Assembly: GCF_014648055.1 (NCBI RefSeq)
Contig: NZ_BMQJ01000019.1
Span: 62,001-126,000, forward strand
DNA length: 64,000 nucleotides
Source: Streptosporangium pseudovulgare
GTDB taxonomy: Bacteria > Actinomycetota > Actinomycetes > Streptosporangiales > Streptosporangiaceae
Reading direction: 5' to 3'
Shown: one piece after another, positions 14,967 through 23,663 of the stretch
How positions within the stretch are numbered: position 1 is the stretch's first letter
Layout of the letters: each line of letters begins with the position of its first letter
The notes under the pieces: model-generated
What the model was told of the DNA's origin: nothing
What the model saw: only the letters and a program-made list of their open reading frames with translations
Database searches by the model: none
Position numbers and translations under genes: made by a program

Positions 14967-15938
14967 TCAGCGCGACGGGGTCAGGGCGCGGAGCCGTTCG
15001 TCCAGTTCGTTCCGGTAGAAGTCGATGAAGCCGTCGGGGTCGGGCCCGGCGTTCTGCATCACCAGATGGTCGAAGCCGGCGTCGACGAACCCCTGCGCCT
15101 TCTCGACGTACCGCGCCGGGTCCGGTCCGCAGGCGAACTGCGCGCGGATGTCGTCCTCGCGGACGGTGGCGCTCGCGGCCTCGAAGTTGACCGGGTTGGG
15201 CAGCTCGCTCATGACCTTCCAGCCGGTCACCGCCCACCGGGACGTCTCCAGGGCGGCCCGTACCGCCTCCCCCTCGTCCGGCGCCCACGCCATCGGCACC
15301 TCGGCGTAGCGGGGACCGTCGCCGCCGGCCTCGCGGTAGTGCCGGACGAGGTCGGGCTTGTCCTCGGTGGCGAACAGTCCGTCCCCCAGCTCGGCGGCGA
15401 TCCGGGAGGCGTGCGGGCCGCCGGACGCCACGATGATCAGCGGGGCCTCCTCGGGCAGGTCGAACACCCGGGCGTCCTCCAGCCGGAGGTACTCACCCTC
15501 GTAGGACCGGTATCCGCCCTGCCACAGCAGCCGGATGATCTCCAGCGCCTCGCGGAGCATCTCGTGGCGCACCCGCACGGTGTCGGGGAACCCGAGGCCG
15601 ACGACGTGCTCGTTGAGCCGTTCCCCGGACCCGATGCCCAGGGTGAAGCGCCCGCCGGACACCAGGGCCGTCGTCGCGGCGGCCTGGGCGATGATCGCCG
15701 GGTGGTAGCGGATGGTCGGGCAGGTCACGCCGGTCGCCAGCCCGATGCGCTCGGTCTTCGCCGCGATGGCGCCCAGCACCGTCCAGGTGAACGACGAGTG
15801 CCCCTGGGCGTCCAGCCAGGGGTGGAAGTGGTCGCTCATCTCCACGAAGTCGAACCCGGCATCCTCGGCGCGTACGGCCTGCCGGATGAGGTCGTTCGGG
15901 CCGAACGCCTCGGACGCGAGCTTGTAACCGATCTTCAT
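14967..15938 (-). CDS. LLM-class F420-dependent oxidoreductase
   Basis: 323 residues from the ATG at 15938, preceded by GTGGGGG at good spacing; an in-frame GTG lies 4 codons upstream. Luciferase-like TIM barrel of the F420-dependent glucose-6-phosphate dehydrogenase-like group: KIGYKLASEAFGPND at the start, EMSDHFHPWLDAQG, LATGVTCPTIRYHPA and LGIGSGERLNEHVVG. These enzymes transfer hydride to or from coenzyme F420, which fits the actinobacterial background. The substrate is unknown. Not in an obvious operon. Confidence 0.92.
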   Translation of the reverse strand: MKIGYKLASEAFGPNDLIRQAVRAEDAGFDFVEMSDHFHPWLDAQGHSSFTWTVLGAIAAKTERIGLATGVTCPTIRYHPAIIAQAAATTALVSGGRFTLGIGSGERLNEHVVGLGFPDTVRVRHEMLREALEIIRLLWQGGYRSYEGEYLRLEDARVFDLPEEAPLIIVASGGPHASRIAAELGDGLFATEDKPDLVRHYREAGGDGPRYAEVPMAWAPDEGEAVRAALETSRWAVTGWKVMSELPNPVNFEAASATVREDDIRAQFACGPDPARYVEKAQGFVDAGFDHLVMQNAGPDPDGFIDFYRNELDERLRALTPSR

Positions 15939-16112
15939 TGGTGCCCCCACCCCGGGGCTCGCCCGCGTCCGGCGGAGAGGCGGAGAGCTTGCGAGCCGGC
16001 TGTTGCCTGATCCTGTTTTCGCAGGTTAAGCGGTGGAAAACGGCGAAGCGCGGTTCTCGGGCGGTGTGTCGCGCCGGTGTCTTCCTCCCGGCAGGCGGGC
16101 CGGACGAGGCAT

Positions 16113-16140
16113 GGGAGTTCCGGCTCGGGCCGGAACTCCC
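16113..16140 (-). terminator. hairpin downstream of the amidohydrolase gene
   Basis: A perfect 12-bp stem (GGGAGTTCCGGC with its complement) and a 4-nt loop lie 13 bp past the stop of the minus-strand gene. No U-tract follows. Confidence 0.6.
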
Positions 16141-16152
16141 GTGACGCGCGGG

Positions 16153-17367
16153 TCAGGACTCCCGGTAGTAGGGGTCGCTCACCTCGCCCTCGCCCCGCTC
16201 CGCCGAGAAGGAGTAGACCTCGCGGCCCTGGACGAACACCCGCAGCGCGCGGCTCATGACGTCGAGCGGGTCACCCGACCAGATGACCACGTCGCCGTCC
16301 AGCCCCGGCCGGAGCGAACCGACCCGGTCGTCCAGGCCCATGATCCGCGCCGGGTTCACCGTGATCGAGCGCAGCGCGATCTCGCGGTCCAGGCCCTCCT
16401 TGACCGCCAGCGTCGCCTGGTGCACGAGGAAGTGGATCGGCACCACCGGGTGGTCGGTGGTGATCGCCAGCTCGACGCCGGCCCTGGCCAGGATGCCGGG
16501 GTTGCGCAGCGACCGCTGCCGCAGCTCCACCTTCGACCTGCTGGTGAACAGCGGGCCGATGATCACCGGCACCTCCCGCTCCGCGATCAGGTCGGCGAGC
16601 AGGTGCCCCTCGGTGCCGTGGTTGAGGATCACGCGGTAGCCGAACTCGTCGGCCAGCCGCAGGGCGGTGGCGATGTCGTCGGCCCGGTGGGTGTGCTGAC
16701 ACCACGGCAGCTCGCCGTCGAGCACCCGGACGAGGACCTCCAGCGTGCCGTCCCGGTCGAACGGCTTGCCCTCGGCTGCGGCGTGCTCCCGCCTGGCCCG
16801 GTAGTCCTGCGCCCTGGTGAACGCGTCGCGGATGACCGCGGCCACGCCCTGCCGGGTGGAGGGCAGCTTCTTCTGGTCACCGTAGACGCGCTTGGGGTTC
16901 TCACCGAGGGCGCTCTTCACGCTCACCGGCTGGCGGACGAGCATCTCGTCGACCGTACGGCCCCAGCACTTGACCGCGACCGTCTGCCCGCCGATGGGGT
17001 TGCCGGAGCCGGGCTTGACGACGGCGGTGGTGACGCCGCCGGACAGGGCGTCGGCGAAGCCCAGGTCGGCCGGGTTGATCGCGTCGAGGGCGCGCATCCG
17101 GGCGCCGACGGGGTCGGTCATCTCGTTGGTGTCCTGGCCGGCCCAGCCCTCGGCCTCCTCGTGGACGCCGAGGTGGGCGTGCGCCTCGACGAAGCCGGGC
17201 AGCACCCACGAGCCGCCCGCGTCGACGGTCGTGACGCCCTCGGGAACGGCGACCTCGGCCGCGGGCCCGACCGCCGTGATCTTGCCATCTTGGATCAGTA
17301 CGGTTCCGCCGTCGATCGGCTCACCGTCAACAGGTACGACATATCCACCGGTAATGGCGACGTTCAT
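16153..17367 (-). CDS. amidohydrolase (imidazolonepropionase-like)
   Basis: 404 residues from the ATG at 17367; a TTG three codons upstream is less likely. An N-terminal small beta-domain (VAITGGYVVPVDGEPIDGGTVLIQDGKI, read in parts) is followed by the metal site EAHAHLGVHEE and a later CQHTHRADD, NHGTEGH and TTDHPVVP with the catalytic Asp. This is the amidohydrolase superfamily, close to imidazolonepropionase and prolidase-like members. The reaction cannot be fixed: the usual hut partners are absent. The gene is divergent from the NmrA gene across a repeat-rich promoter region. Confidence 0.9.
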   Translation of the reverse strand: MNVAITGGYVVPVDGEPIDGGTVLIQDGKITAVGPAAEVAVPEGVTTVDAGGSWVLPGFVEAHAHLGVHEEAEGWAGQDTNEMTDPVGARMRALDAINPADLGFADALSGGVTTAVVKPGSGNPIGGQTVAVKCWGRTVDEMLVRQPVSVKSALGENPKRVYGDQKKLPSTRQGVAAVIRDAFTRAQDYRARREHAAAEGKPFDRDGTLEVLVRVLDGELPWCQHTHRADDIATALRLADEFGYRVILNHGTEGHLLADLIAEREVPVIIGPLFTSRSKVELRQRSLRNPGILARAGVELAITTDHPVVPIHFLVHQATLAVKEGLDREIALRSITVNPARIMGLDDRVGSLRPGLDGDVVIWSGDPLDVMSRALRVFVQGREVYSFSAERGEGEVSDPYYRES

Positions 17368-17472
17368 GCTTGGCAAACTATCGGTATCCGGTTATATGTC
17401 CGCAAGCCTGCCATATGTCCCGTACGGCCGGCCGGGAGGCGGGCCGCCCGCCGCCGGATCCGGATGTTCTCC

Positions 17473-17517
17473 GCCGCGAACTTCGTAGCCGCGGACTTCG
17501 TAGCCGCGAACTTCGTA
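17473..17517. repeat. 15-bp tandem repeat, three copies
   Basis: GCCGCGAACTTCGTA is repeated three times head to tail (17473, 17488, 17503), the middle copy with one change. It lies between the divergent amidohydrolase and NmrA genes. Confidence 0.85.
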
Positions 17518-17519
17518 AT

Positions 17520-17540
17520 TGCGGAAAGAATCTTTCCGCA
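17520..17540. promoter_or_regulatory. 21-bp near-perfect palindrome, candidate operator
   Basis: TGCGGAAAG and CTTTCCGCA are perfect 9-bp arms around AAT. It directly follows the 15-bp repeats, 50 bp before the NmrA start codon. The regulator is unknown. Confidence 0.5.
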
Positions 17541-17590
17541 TCGGCTCGTAGTTTCCTTCTCGTAGCAGAAGACGAGCGCAGGAGACCGCA

Positions 17591-18412
17591 ATGACCTTTC
17601 TCGTGACCGGGGCCACCGGGACCGTCGGCCGCCACATCGTGGACGAGCTCGTCCGGGACGGCCGGCGGGTGCGCGCCCTGACCCGCGACCCGGGCCGGGC
17701 CGCCATGCCCGCCGGGGTGGAGGTCGTGGCCGGAGACCTCACCATGACGGACAGCCTGGCGTCCGCGTTCGACGGGGTCACCGCGGTCCACCTCATCAAC
17801 TTCGGCGGGGACGACTACGGGCTGCTGCGCAACGGGAGGGAGATCGTGGACCTGGCGGCCAAGGCCGGCGTGCGCCGGGTCACCGTCCTGGGCGGCTGGG
17901 ACGAGGGCACGCTGGAGCCCGCCGTGCGGGACGGTGGCCTGGAGTGGACCTTCGTGCACCCGACCGAGTTCATGTCCAACGCGTTGAAGTGGGCCGAGCC
18001 GATCCGCATCGAGGGGGTGGTGCGCGAGCCGTTCGGCGACGCGACCACCGCCATGGTCCACGAGGCCGACATCGCGGCCGTAGCCGCCAGGGCGCTGGTG
18101 GAGGACGGTCACGCGGGCAGGACGTACGGCCTGACCGGCCCGGAGCGGCTGTCCACCCGGGACAAGGTCCGCGTCATCGGCGAGACGATCGGCCGCCCCG
18201 TCGAGTTCGTCGAGTTGACCGAGGGGCAGGCGCGGGAGCGGATGGCCGCCGAGGGGCAGCAGCAGGAGCTGATCGACTTCCTCATCGGCGTTTTCGGCAA
18301 CGTGCCGGAGGAGCCCAACATCGTCAACGACACCGTGGAGCGGGTCACCGGCCGTCCGGCGCGTACGTTCGCCCGGTGGGTCGCCGAGCACGCCGACGCC
18401 TTCCGCCCCTGA
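17591..18412 (+). CDS. NmrA-like NAD(P)-binding protein
   Basis: 273 residues, ATG preceded by AGGAG. The N-terminus has a Rossmann dinucleotide site, LVTGATGTVGRHIVDEL, and the family pattern continues with GDLTMTDSLASAFDGVTAVHLIN and LEWTFVHPTEFMSNALKW. Such atypical short-chain dehydrogenases reduce quinones or act as redox sensors; the substrate is unknown. The promoter region carries a triple repeat and a palindrome. A hairpin shared with the convergent DinB-type gene ends it. Confidence 0.9.
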   Translation: MTFLVTGATGTVGRHIVDELVRDGRRVRALTRDPGRAAMPAGVEVVAGDLTMTDSLASAFDGVTAVHLINFGGDDYGLLRNGREIVDLAAKAGVRRVTVLGGWDEGTLEPAVRDGGLEWTFVHPTEFMSNALKWAEPIRIEGVVREPFGDATTAMVHEADIAAVAARALVEDGHAGRTYGLTGPERLSTRDKVRVIGETIGRPVEFVELTEGQARERMAAEGQQQELIDFLIGVFGNVPEEPNIVNDTVERVTGRPARTFARWVAEHADAFRP

Positions 18413-18474
18413 CGGGCGTCCGGGCGGGAACCGCCGCCCGGACGCGACTCGCCATCCGGCCTGGGAACCGTACG

Positions 18475-18505
18475 GGTGAGCCCCGCCGTCCTGGCGGGGC
18501 TCACC
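18475..18505. terminator. bidirectional terminator-like hairpin
   Basis: A perfect 13-bp stem (GGTGAGCCCCGCC with its complement) around a 5-nt loop between the convergent NmrA and DinB-type genes. No T-tract on either side. Confidence 0.7.
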
Positions 18506-18520
18506 GCTCAGGCGAAAACC

Positions 18521-18570
18521 ACCGCCCGGACGGGAGTCACCGCCCGGACGGGAGTCACCGCCCGGACGGC
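18521..18570. repeat. 18-bp tandem repeat spanning the stop codon of the DinB-type gene
   Basis: ACCGCCCGGACGGGAGTC occurs at 18521-18538 and 18539-18556, with a partial third copy to 18570. The stop codon at 18555-18557 lies at the junction of copies two and three. Confidence 0.85.
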
Positions 18571-19172
18571 TCCCAGGCCGGGGAACGGCCGAGCATGCCG
18601 AGGATCACCTCGAAGCGGGAGGCGGCCGCGGGGACGGCCAGGCCCGGCCGGAACGCCGAGCCCGGGGCGAGGCGCCGCTCGTCGTCCGGGACCGCCAGGG
18701 CGATCGGCCGGGCGGCCTCCACCAGGTCCGCGTCCGGGGTGAAGGGGACGCCGAGCGAGCGGGCGACGTCCCAGCCGTGCACGAGGTAGTCGATGAAGTG
18801 GAAGCCGATGGCCTGGGGCGCGGGGAACACCGCTCCCTCCCCGAACTCGGCCAGGGCGAAGGCGCGGTCCGGCACGCCGTCCGCGGCGAACGCCGCCGTC
18901 ACCCGCTCGGCGGCCTCGACGTAGGCGGAGACGGCGTCGGCGCCGAGCGGACGGACCCGCCACACCTCCGGGTCGGCCCCGCGGCCCTCGGCCGCGGCGG
19001 CGAAACCGTGGTGCTGGGCGGTCATGTGGGCGAGCAGGTCCGCCAGCGTCCACCCCTCGCACGGCGTCGGCCGCCCGAGGTCGGCGGCCGACGCCCCGGC
19101 GACCAGGTCCACGCTCGCCCGGACCGCGCGCCTGTCCAGCTCGCGGATGTCCACGGCTTCTCTGATGTCCAC
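18555..19172 (-). CDS. DinB-fold metal-binding protein (TIGR03086-like, mycothiol type)
   Basis: 205 residues from a GTG at 19172, chosen because GGGGG sits 6 nt upstream; a TTG at 19184 is also possible. Typical of the maleylpyruvate-isomerase N-terminal family: PTPCEGWTLADLLAHMTAQHHGF with a conserved His, then IGFHFIDYLVHGWDVARSLG with the other metal-ligand histidines. Members are thought to act in mycothiol-dependent thiol transfer or detoxification. Divergent from a MarR-family gene with a shared palindrome, so it is probably that regulator's target. Confidence 0.87.
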   Translation of the reverse strand: MDIREAVDIRELDRRAVRASVDLVAGASAADLGRPTPCEGWTLADLLAHMTAQHHGFAAAAEGRGADPEVWRVRPLGADAVSAYVEAAERVTAAFAADGVPDRAFALAEFGEGAVFPAPQAIGFHFIDYLVHGWDVARSLGVPFTPDADLVEAARPIALAVPDDERRLAPGSAFRPGLAVPAAASRFEVILGMLGRSPAWEPSGR

Positions 19173-19185
19173 GGTTACCCCCAAA

Positions 19186-19211
19186 AGATAATAAGCAGAT
19201 GCTTATCATCT
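19186..19211. promoter_or_regulatory. 26-bp palindrome, probable MarR operator
   Basis: Arms AGATAATAAGC and GCTTATCATCT differ by one base and surround AGAT. A further half-site (GCTTATC) follows at 19218-19224. It sits between the divergent DinB-type and MarR genes and upstream of a TATAGT -10 box (19237-19242). Confidence 0.75.
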
Positions 19212-19250
19212 ACAGGGGCTTATCGTCTGTCAAACGTATAGTGGGATGCC

Positions 19251-19709
19251 GTGACGGACCGCCCCGACCTGGCCGCGATGTTCCTCCCGCTGACCCGGGC
19301 GCTGATCGACGCCGAGCGGCCCGTGCTGGCCGAGCACGACCTGTCGATGTGGGCGTACGGCGTCCTGCTGGCGCTGGAGGAGGGGCCGCTGCGCACCCAG
19401 GCCGCGCTCGCGCAGTCCATCGGCGCGGACAAGACGCGCATCATCGGGGTGCTCGACGACCTCCAGCGCAGGGGGCTCATCGAGCGGGTCCCCGACCCCG
19501 CCGACCGGCGCGCCCGCCTCCTGTCGCTGACCGCCGAGGGCCGCCGGCTGCGCGACTCCGCGCAGGCGGGCATCCGCCGCCGGGAGGAGCGCCTGCTGGC
19601 GCGCCTGCCCGAGGGTGACCGCGAGGGCTTCCTACGATCCCTACGCGCGCTCGCCGCCCTGCCCCCCCACGAGATCACGGACCCCCCTCCTGAGGTCACG
19701 GACCCCTGA
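19251..19709 (+). CDS. MarR-family transcriptional regulator
   Basis: 152 residues from a GTG. The winged helix-turn-helix is clear: MWAYGVLLALEEGPLRTQAALAQSIGADKTRIIGVLDDLQRRGLIER, read in parts, then the basic wing PDPADRRARLLSLTAEG. MarR proteins bind palindromes as dimers and are released by small ligands. TATAGT lies only 8 bp before the GTG, so the transcript is probably leaderless. The operator at 19186-19211 would control both this gene and its divergent neighbour. Confidence 0.92.
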   Translation: MTDRPDLAAMFLPLTRALIDAERPVLAEHDLSMWAYGVLLALEEGPLRTQAALAQSIGADKTRIIGVLDDLQRRGLIERVPDPADRRARLLSLTAEGRRLRDSAQAGIRRREERLLARLPEGDREGFLRSLRALAALPPHEITDPPPEVTDP

Positions 19710-19757
19710 AACGGGACGGCGAGCGCGCCGGCGCCCTGAGCGCCCGTGGCCGACGCG

Positions 19758-20615
19758 TCAGACGCGCTGCCACAGAGCAGGGACGTTCGGGGGCTCCCAC
19801 CCGGCGTAGGCCGTGTGCGCCTGGATGCACCGGTAGGTGACGCCGCCGTAGGTGACCTGGTCGCCGGCCCGGTAGTTCGTCCCGGCCTGCCAGGTCCCGC
19901 CCCCGTTCGGCGGCGGGGTGATCGTCGAGGTCGGGGTCGGGGTCGGGCTCGGGTTGGGCGCGTTGACGTTGAGCACGAAGTCGAACGTCGCCTCCCTGCC
20001 CGACCCGACCGTGCGCACGGTCATGAGCAGCGCCGGGTTGTAGATCGTGTCGGTGTTGTTGCGGGGCTCGCCGGGGAAGTAGAGCTGGGTGGTGAGCACC
20101 GGTCCGTTCGGCGCCTGGACCTTGACGTGGATGTGCCTGGTCCGGCCGGGGTACAGGCCCGGCACGATCGTGGTGAGCCGGAAGGCGCCCTGCGCGTCGC
20201 TGAACTGGTGACCGCGGAAGGTGTATCCCGTGTTGTCGTAGGCGCCGTTGTTGTCGGCCTGCCAGAAGTCCAGCAGCGCCCCGGCGATCGGGCGGCACGA
20301 GCGGCCGAACACGTACCCGCTGACGGTCAGCGGGACACCCGGCGTGCCGGGCCCGGCCAGTGAGGTCCGCAGCGGCGAGCCGGGCTTGAAGTAGGGGCCC
20401 TCGATCTGCTCGATCGTCGGGGCGTCGCCGTCGTCGCAGGCCGGTGTGAGGGGGAGCGGACCGTCCGTCACGGCGCTCGCCGGCGCCGTGGCCCGGCCGA
20501 CCAGCAGCGGGGCGGCCGGTACGGCCACGAGGGCGGCCTTCAGCAGCGTCTTGCGGCTGATGCCCCCGCCTCCGTTCTCCTCGGCGTTCTCGGGTCGGGT
20601 GTTCTCGGCGTCCAC
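19758..20615 (-). CDS. secreted intradiol ring-cleavage dioxygenase with C-terminal carbohydrate-binding module
   Basis: 285 residues from a GTG at 20615 with GAGGAGG 6 nt upstream; the frame continues further 5' without coding character. The N-terminus (ISRKTLLKAALVAVPAAPLL) resembles a Tat-type leader. The dioxygenase core has the non-heme Fe(III) ligands: Tyr in NNGAYDN, Tyr in VPGLYPGR and His in RTRHIHVKV. After a Pro/Thr linker, the last 45 residues form a CBM5/12-like module (WQAGTNYRAGDQVTYGG, then GWEPPNVPALWQ). A catechol-cleaving enzyme carried to a polysaccharide surface suggests action on plant or humic material, which is inference. Confidence 0.9.
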   Translation of the reverse strand: MDAENTRPENAEENGGGGISRKTLLKAALVAVPAAPLLVGRATAPASAVTDGPLPLTPACDDGDAPTIEQIEGPYFKPGSPLRTSLAGPGTPGVPLTVSGYVFGRSCRPIAGALLDFWQADNNGAYDNTGYTFRGHQFSDAQGAFRLTTIVPGLYPGRTRHIHVKVQAPNGPVLTTQLYFPGEPRNNTDTIYNPALLMTVRTVGSGREATFDFVLNVNAPNPSPTPTPTSTITPPPNGGGTWQAGTNYRAGDQVTYGGVTYRCIQAHTAYAGWEPPNVPALWQRV

Positions 20616-21070
20616 GGTGGCCTCCTCGGGGGGTCGGGGAAACATGCCTCGCGTCCGGGTGGGCCCGCCTGCCCTGGCGGCACGCCGTACGGCCTGCCGG
20701 ACGCGCCCGGCGCCGGAGGCGGGTCCGGACCGGCCCGGGTGTGACGGGTCCGTGCGGTGGCCGCGGGCCGGTCCGGACCCGGCGCTCCGGGTCGCCCCCA
20801 AGCTGTCATCGACTCCCGGGCCGGAGAACCCCACGATTTTGTATAACGTCGCCATATGCAGCCCCCGGCGGCGCCCGTCAGTGCCGCATGACGTCGCCAT
20901 GCGCGGCGCCGTGAGCGGTCTCCGGCAGCCCCCGGCGGCGTCCGTCTCGCCCGCCCGCGGCACGGCCGGCCGTTCCTACGCCGGGTTTCGCATCTTGCGA
21001 GTTCTTTCGTGCTCGGTGTTCGTTTTCGGAGCGGCCGGGAACGCTAGCCGGACGACGAGAGGAGACCGAA
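20616..21070. other. intergenic region with partial duplication
   Basis: No gene seen. A short segment is duplicated: ACGTCGCCAT occurs at 20846 and 20891, and CAGCCCCCGGCGGCG at 20859 and 20926. It must hold the divergent promoters of the dioxygenase and the DUF2267 gene, but none could be assigned with confidence. Confidence 0.5.
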
Positions 21071-21445
21071 GTGGAGTACAAGGAGTTCGTCCAGGCGGTC
21101 GCCGGCCGCACGGTCCTGACGCGTGAGGAGGCGGCGGACCTCACCCGCGCGGTGATGCGGACGCTCGGCACCCGGCTGAGCTCCGGCGAGGCGCGCTACC
21201 TCGCCGAACGGCTGCCGGACTCCCTCGGGGAGCTCATCCCGGCAGAGGGCAGGAGCGAGCAGTTCGGGCTCGACGACTTCATCACGCGGGTGGCCCGGCA
21301 CGCCGGCCTGAACACCGAGGCGGCCACCGAGGGCGTCCGGGCCGTCCTGAAGGTCCTCCGCGAGACCGTCAGCGACGAGGTCTTCGGCCACGTCGCCTCG
21401 CAGCTCCCCGGTGGCTTCGAGCGGATGGCCGGTTCCGCGACCTGA
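21071..21445 (+). CDS. DUF2267 domain protein
   Basis: 124 residues from a GTG with GAGGAG upstream. Helical DUF2267 pattern: EYKEFVQAVAGRTVLTREEA at the start, LRLSSGEARYLAERLPDSLGEL-like middle, and FGHVASQLPGGFERM at the end. The family is common in stress-related loci of actinobacteria and proteobacteria, with no firm function. A GH15 enzyme and a universal stress protein follow. The 3' end carries a 34-bp tandem duplication. Confidence 0.88.
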   Translation: MEYKEFVQAVAGRTVLTREEAADLTRAVMRTLGTRLSSGEARYLAERLPDSLGELIPAEGRSEQFGLDDFITRVARHAGLNTEAATEGVRAVLKVLRETVSDEVFGHVASQLPGGFERMAGSAT

Positions 21446-21490
21446 CGGCCCGCGCCGGATGGCCGGTTCCGCGACCTGACGGCCCGCGCC
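21423..21490 (+). repeat. 34-bp tandem duplication across the DUF2267 stop codon
   Basis: A 34-bp unit starting GGATGGCCGGTTCCGCGACC is present twice without a gap, at 21423-21456 and 21457-21490. The first copy contains the last codons and the stop, so the gene end is copied downstream as untranslated sequence. Confidence 0.93.
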
Positions 21491-21740
21491 GGGTGACCGC
21501 CCCACCTTCCCTACCTGCGGTTTCATGCCTAAAGTAGTGATATTGGCGTCCGTGATCAGCCGCCTCGGCCCGGCCGGCCGTACCGGCTGATCCCGGTCAC
21601 GCCGTACGGGCGGTGCCGTACGGGCGGCGCCACTCCGGTCCGCGCCGTACGGGCGGGCCGCCGGGGTCCGCCCGGCCGGTGGGCCCGCCCGAACGAGTCC
21701 CCGGGGAACGAGCGAGTCTCCGGGGAGAGCGGGGGCATCC

Positions 21741-23663
21741 ATGACGACCGACCCGCCACTGGGCGCCGGGCTCTACGAGTTCTCCCCCTTCCCGCACATC
21801 GCGGACTACGCGTTCCTGTCCGACTGCGAGTCCACCGCGCTCGTGGCGCCGAGCGGGAACGTCGAATGGCTGTGCCTGCCGAGGATGGACTCGCCCAGCG
21901 TGTTCGCCGCCGTGCTGGACCGGGACGCCGGGGGGTTCCGGATCGGCCCGACCGACCTCAGGGTGCCCTCCGCGCGCCGGTACCTGCCCGGCACCATGGT
22001 GCTGGAGACGAGCTGGGGCTCGCCGACCGGCTGGATCGTGGTGCGCGACGCGCTGCTCATGGGCCCGTGGCACCACGAGGACGAGCTGTCGCACACCCAC
22101 CGCAGGGCCCCGACCGACTACGACGCCGCCCACGTGCTGCTGCGCACGGTGCGCTGCGTCAGCGGGGAGATGCAGGTCACCCTCGACTGCGAGCCGGTGT
22201 TCGACTACGGCCGCAGGCCGGTCCGGTGGGACTACACCGGCCAGAACTACCACCAGGGCGTCGCCCACGCTGACGGGACCGATCTGGAGCTCACGCTGAC
22301 CACGGACATGCGCCTGGGGTTCGAGAAGGCGCGGGCCAAGGCGCGGACCCTGCTCCGGGAGGGTGAGACGCGGTTCTGCGCGCTCTCCTGGACCGCCCAC
22401 GAGCCGCCCCGCACCTTCGACGACGCGTACGGCAGGCTCGTGTGGACGGCCCACCACTGGCAGCACTGGCTCGCCAGGGGCGACTTCCCCGACCACCCGT
22501 GGCGCGGGTTCCTGGAACGCAGCGCCCTCACTCTCAAGGGCCTGACCTTCGCCCCGTCCGGCGCGCTGGTCGCGGCGGCGACGACGTCCCTGCCCGAGAC
22601 CCCGGGCGGGGAGCGCAACTGGGACTACCGCTACACCTGGATCCGCGACTCCACCTTCGCGCTCTGGGGCCTGTACACCCTCGGATTCGACTGGGAGGCC
22701 GAGGACTTCTTCGCCTTCATCGCCGACGTCGCCGAGCGCGACAAGGAACTCCAGGTGATGTACGGCGTCGACGGGGAGCGCGACCTGGAGGAGCACGTCA
22801 TCGAGCGGCTGGGCGGCTACGAGGGGGCCAGGCCGGTCCGGGTGGGCAACGCCGCCTACAAGCACCGCCAGAACGACGTCTGGGGCGCCGTCCTGGAGTC
22901 CTTCTACATCCACACCCGGTCCCGGGACCACCTCGACGAGCGGATCTGGCCGGTCCTGAAACGTCAGGTGCAGTCGGCCATCAAGTACTGGCGGGAGCCC
23001 GACCGCGGCATCTGGGAGGTGCGCGGCGAGTGCCGGCACTTCACCTCCTCCAAGGTCATGTGCTGGGTGGCGGTCGACCGGGGCGCGCGGCTCGCCCGGC
23101 TCCGCGACGACCTGAAGCTGGCCGAGAAGTGGCGGGCGGTGGCCGACGAGATCCACGAGGACGTGTGCGCCCACGGCGTCAGCGAGCGGGGGACCTTCCG
23201 GCAGCACTACGGCACCGACGCGCTGGACGCGTCGCTGCTGCTCATCCCGCTCCTGCGGTTCCTGCCGCCGACCGATCCCCGGGTGCGCGCCACGGTGCTG
23301 GCCATCGCCGACGACCTGACCGTCGACGACCTCGTGCTGCGCTACGACCCCAAGGAGACCGACGACGGCATGGCCGCGGAGGAGGGGGCCTTCACGATCT
23401 GCTCGTTCTGGCTGGTGTCGGCGCTGGTGGAGATCGGGGAGCGCATCCGGGCCCGCAAGCTCTGCGAGAAGGTGCTGTCCTTCGCCAGCCCGCTGGGCCT
23501 CTACGCCGAGGAGATCGACCCCTACAGCGGGCGTCACCTGGGGAACTATCCCCAGGCGTTCACCCACCTCGCGCTGATCAACGCGGTCATCCACATCATC
23601 CGGGCGGAGCGGCGGCACGTCACCGAGAGAATGTGGCAGACCTCCGAGACGGAACCACTGTGA
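21741..23663 (+). CDS. glycoside hydrolase family 15 protein (glucoamylase/trehalase-like)
   Basis: 640 residues, ATG with GGGGG upstream. An N-terminal beta-domain (SPFPHIADYAFLSDCESTAL, GNVEWLCLPRMDSPSVFAA) precedes the (alpha/alpha)6 barrel. GH15 catalytic landmarks are present: RNWDYRYTWIRDS, then AEEGAFTICSFW with the general acid, and YAEEIDPYSG with GNYPQAFTHL near the end. Actinobacterial members include trehalases and glucan hydrolases. Cytoplasmic, as no signal peptide is seen. The 3' end overlaps the convergent USP gene by 44 bp. Confidence 0.95.
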   Translation: MTTDPPLGAGLYEFSPFPHIADYAFLSDCESTALVAPSGNVEWLCLPRMDSPSVFAAVLDRDAGGFRIGPTDLRVPSARRYLPGTMVLETSWGSPTGWIVVRDALLMGPWHHEDELSHTHRRAPTDYDAAHVLLRTVRCVSGEMQVTLDCEPVFDYGRRPVRWDYTGQNYHQGVAHADGTDLELTLTTDMRLGFEKARAKARTLLREGETRFCALSWTAHEPPRTFDDAYGRLVWTAHHWQHWLARGDFPDHPWRGFLERSALTLKGLTFAPSGALVAAATTSLPETPGGERNWDYRYTWIRDSTFALWGLYTLGFDWEAEDFFAFIADVAERDKELQVMYGVDGERDLEEHVIERLGGYEGARPVRVGNAAYKHRQNDVWGAVLESFYIHTRSRDHLDERIWPVLKRQVQSAIKYWREPDRGIWEVRGECRHFTSSKVMCWVAVDRGARLARLRDDLKLAEKWRAVADEIHEDVCAHGVSERGTFRQHYGTDALDASLLLIPLLRFLPPTDPRVRATVLAIADDLTVDDLVLRYDPKETDDGMAAEEGAFTICSFWLVSALVEIGERIRARKLCEKVLSFASPLGLYAEEIDPYSGRHLGNYPQAFTHLALINAVIHIIRAERRHVTERMWQTSETEPL

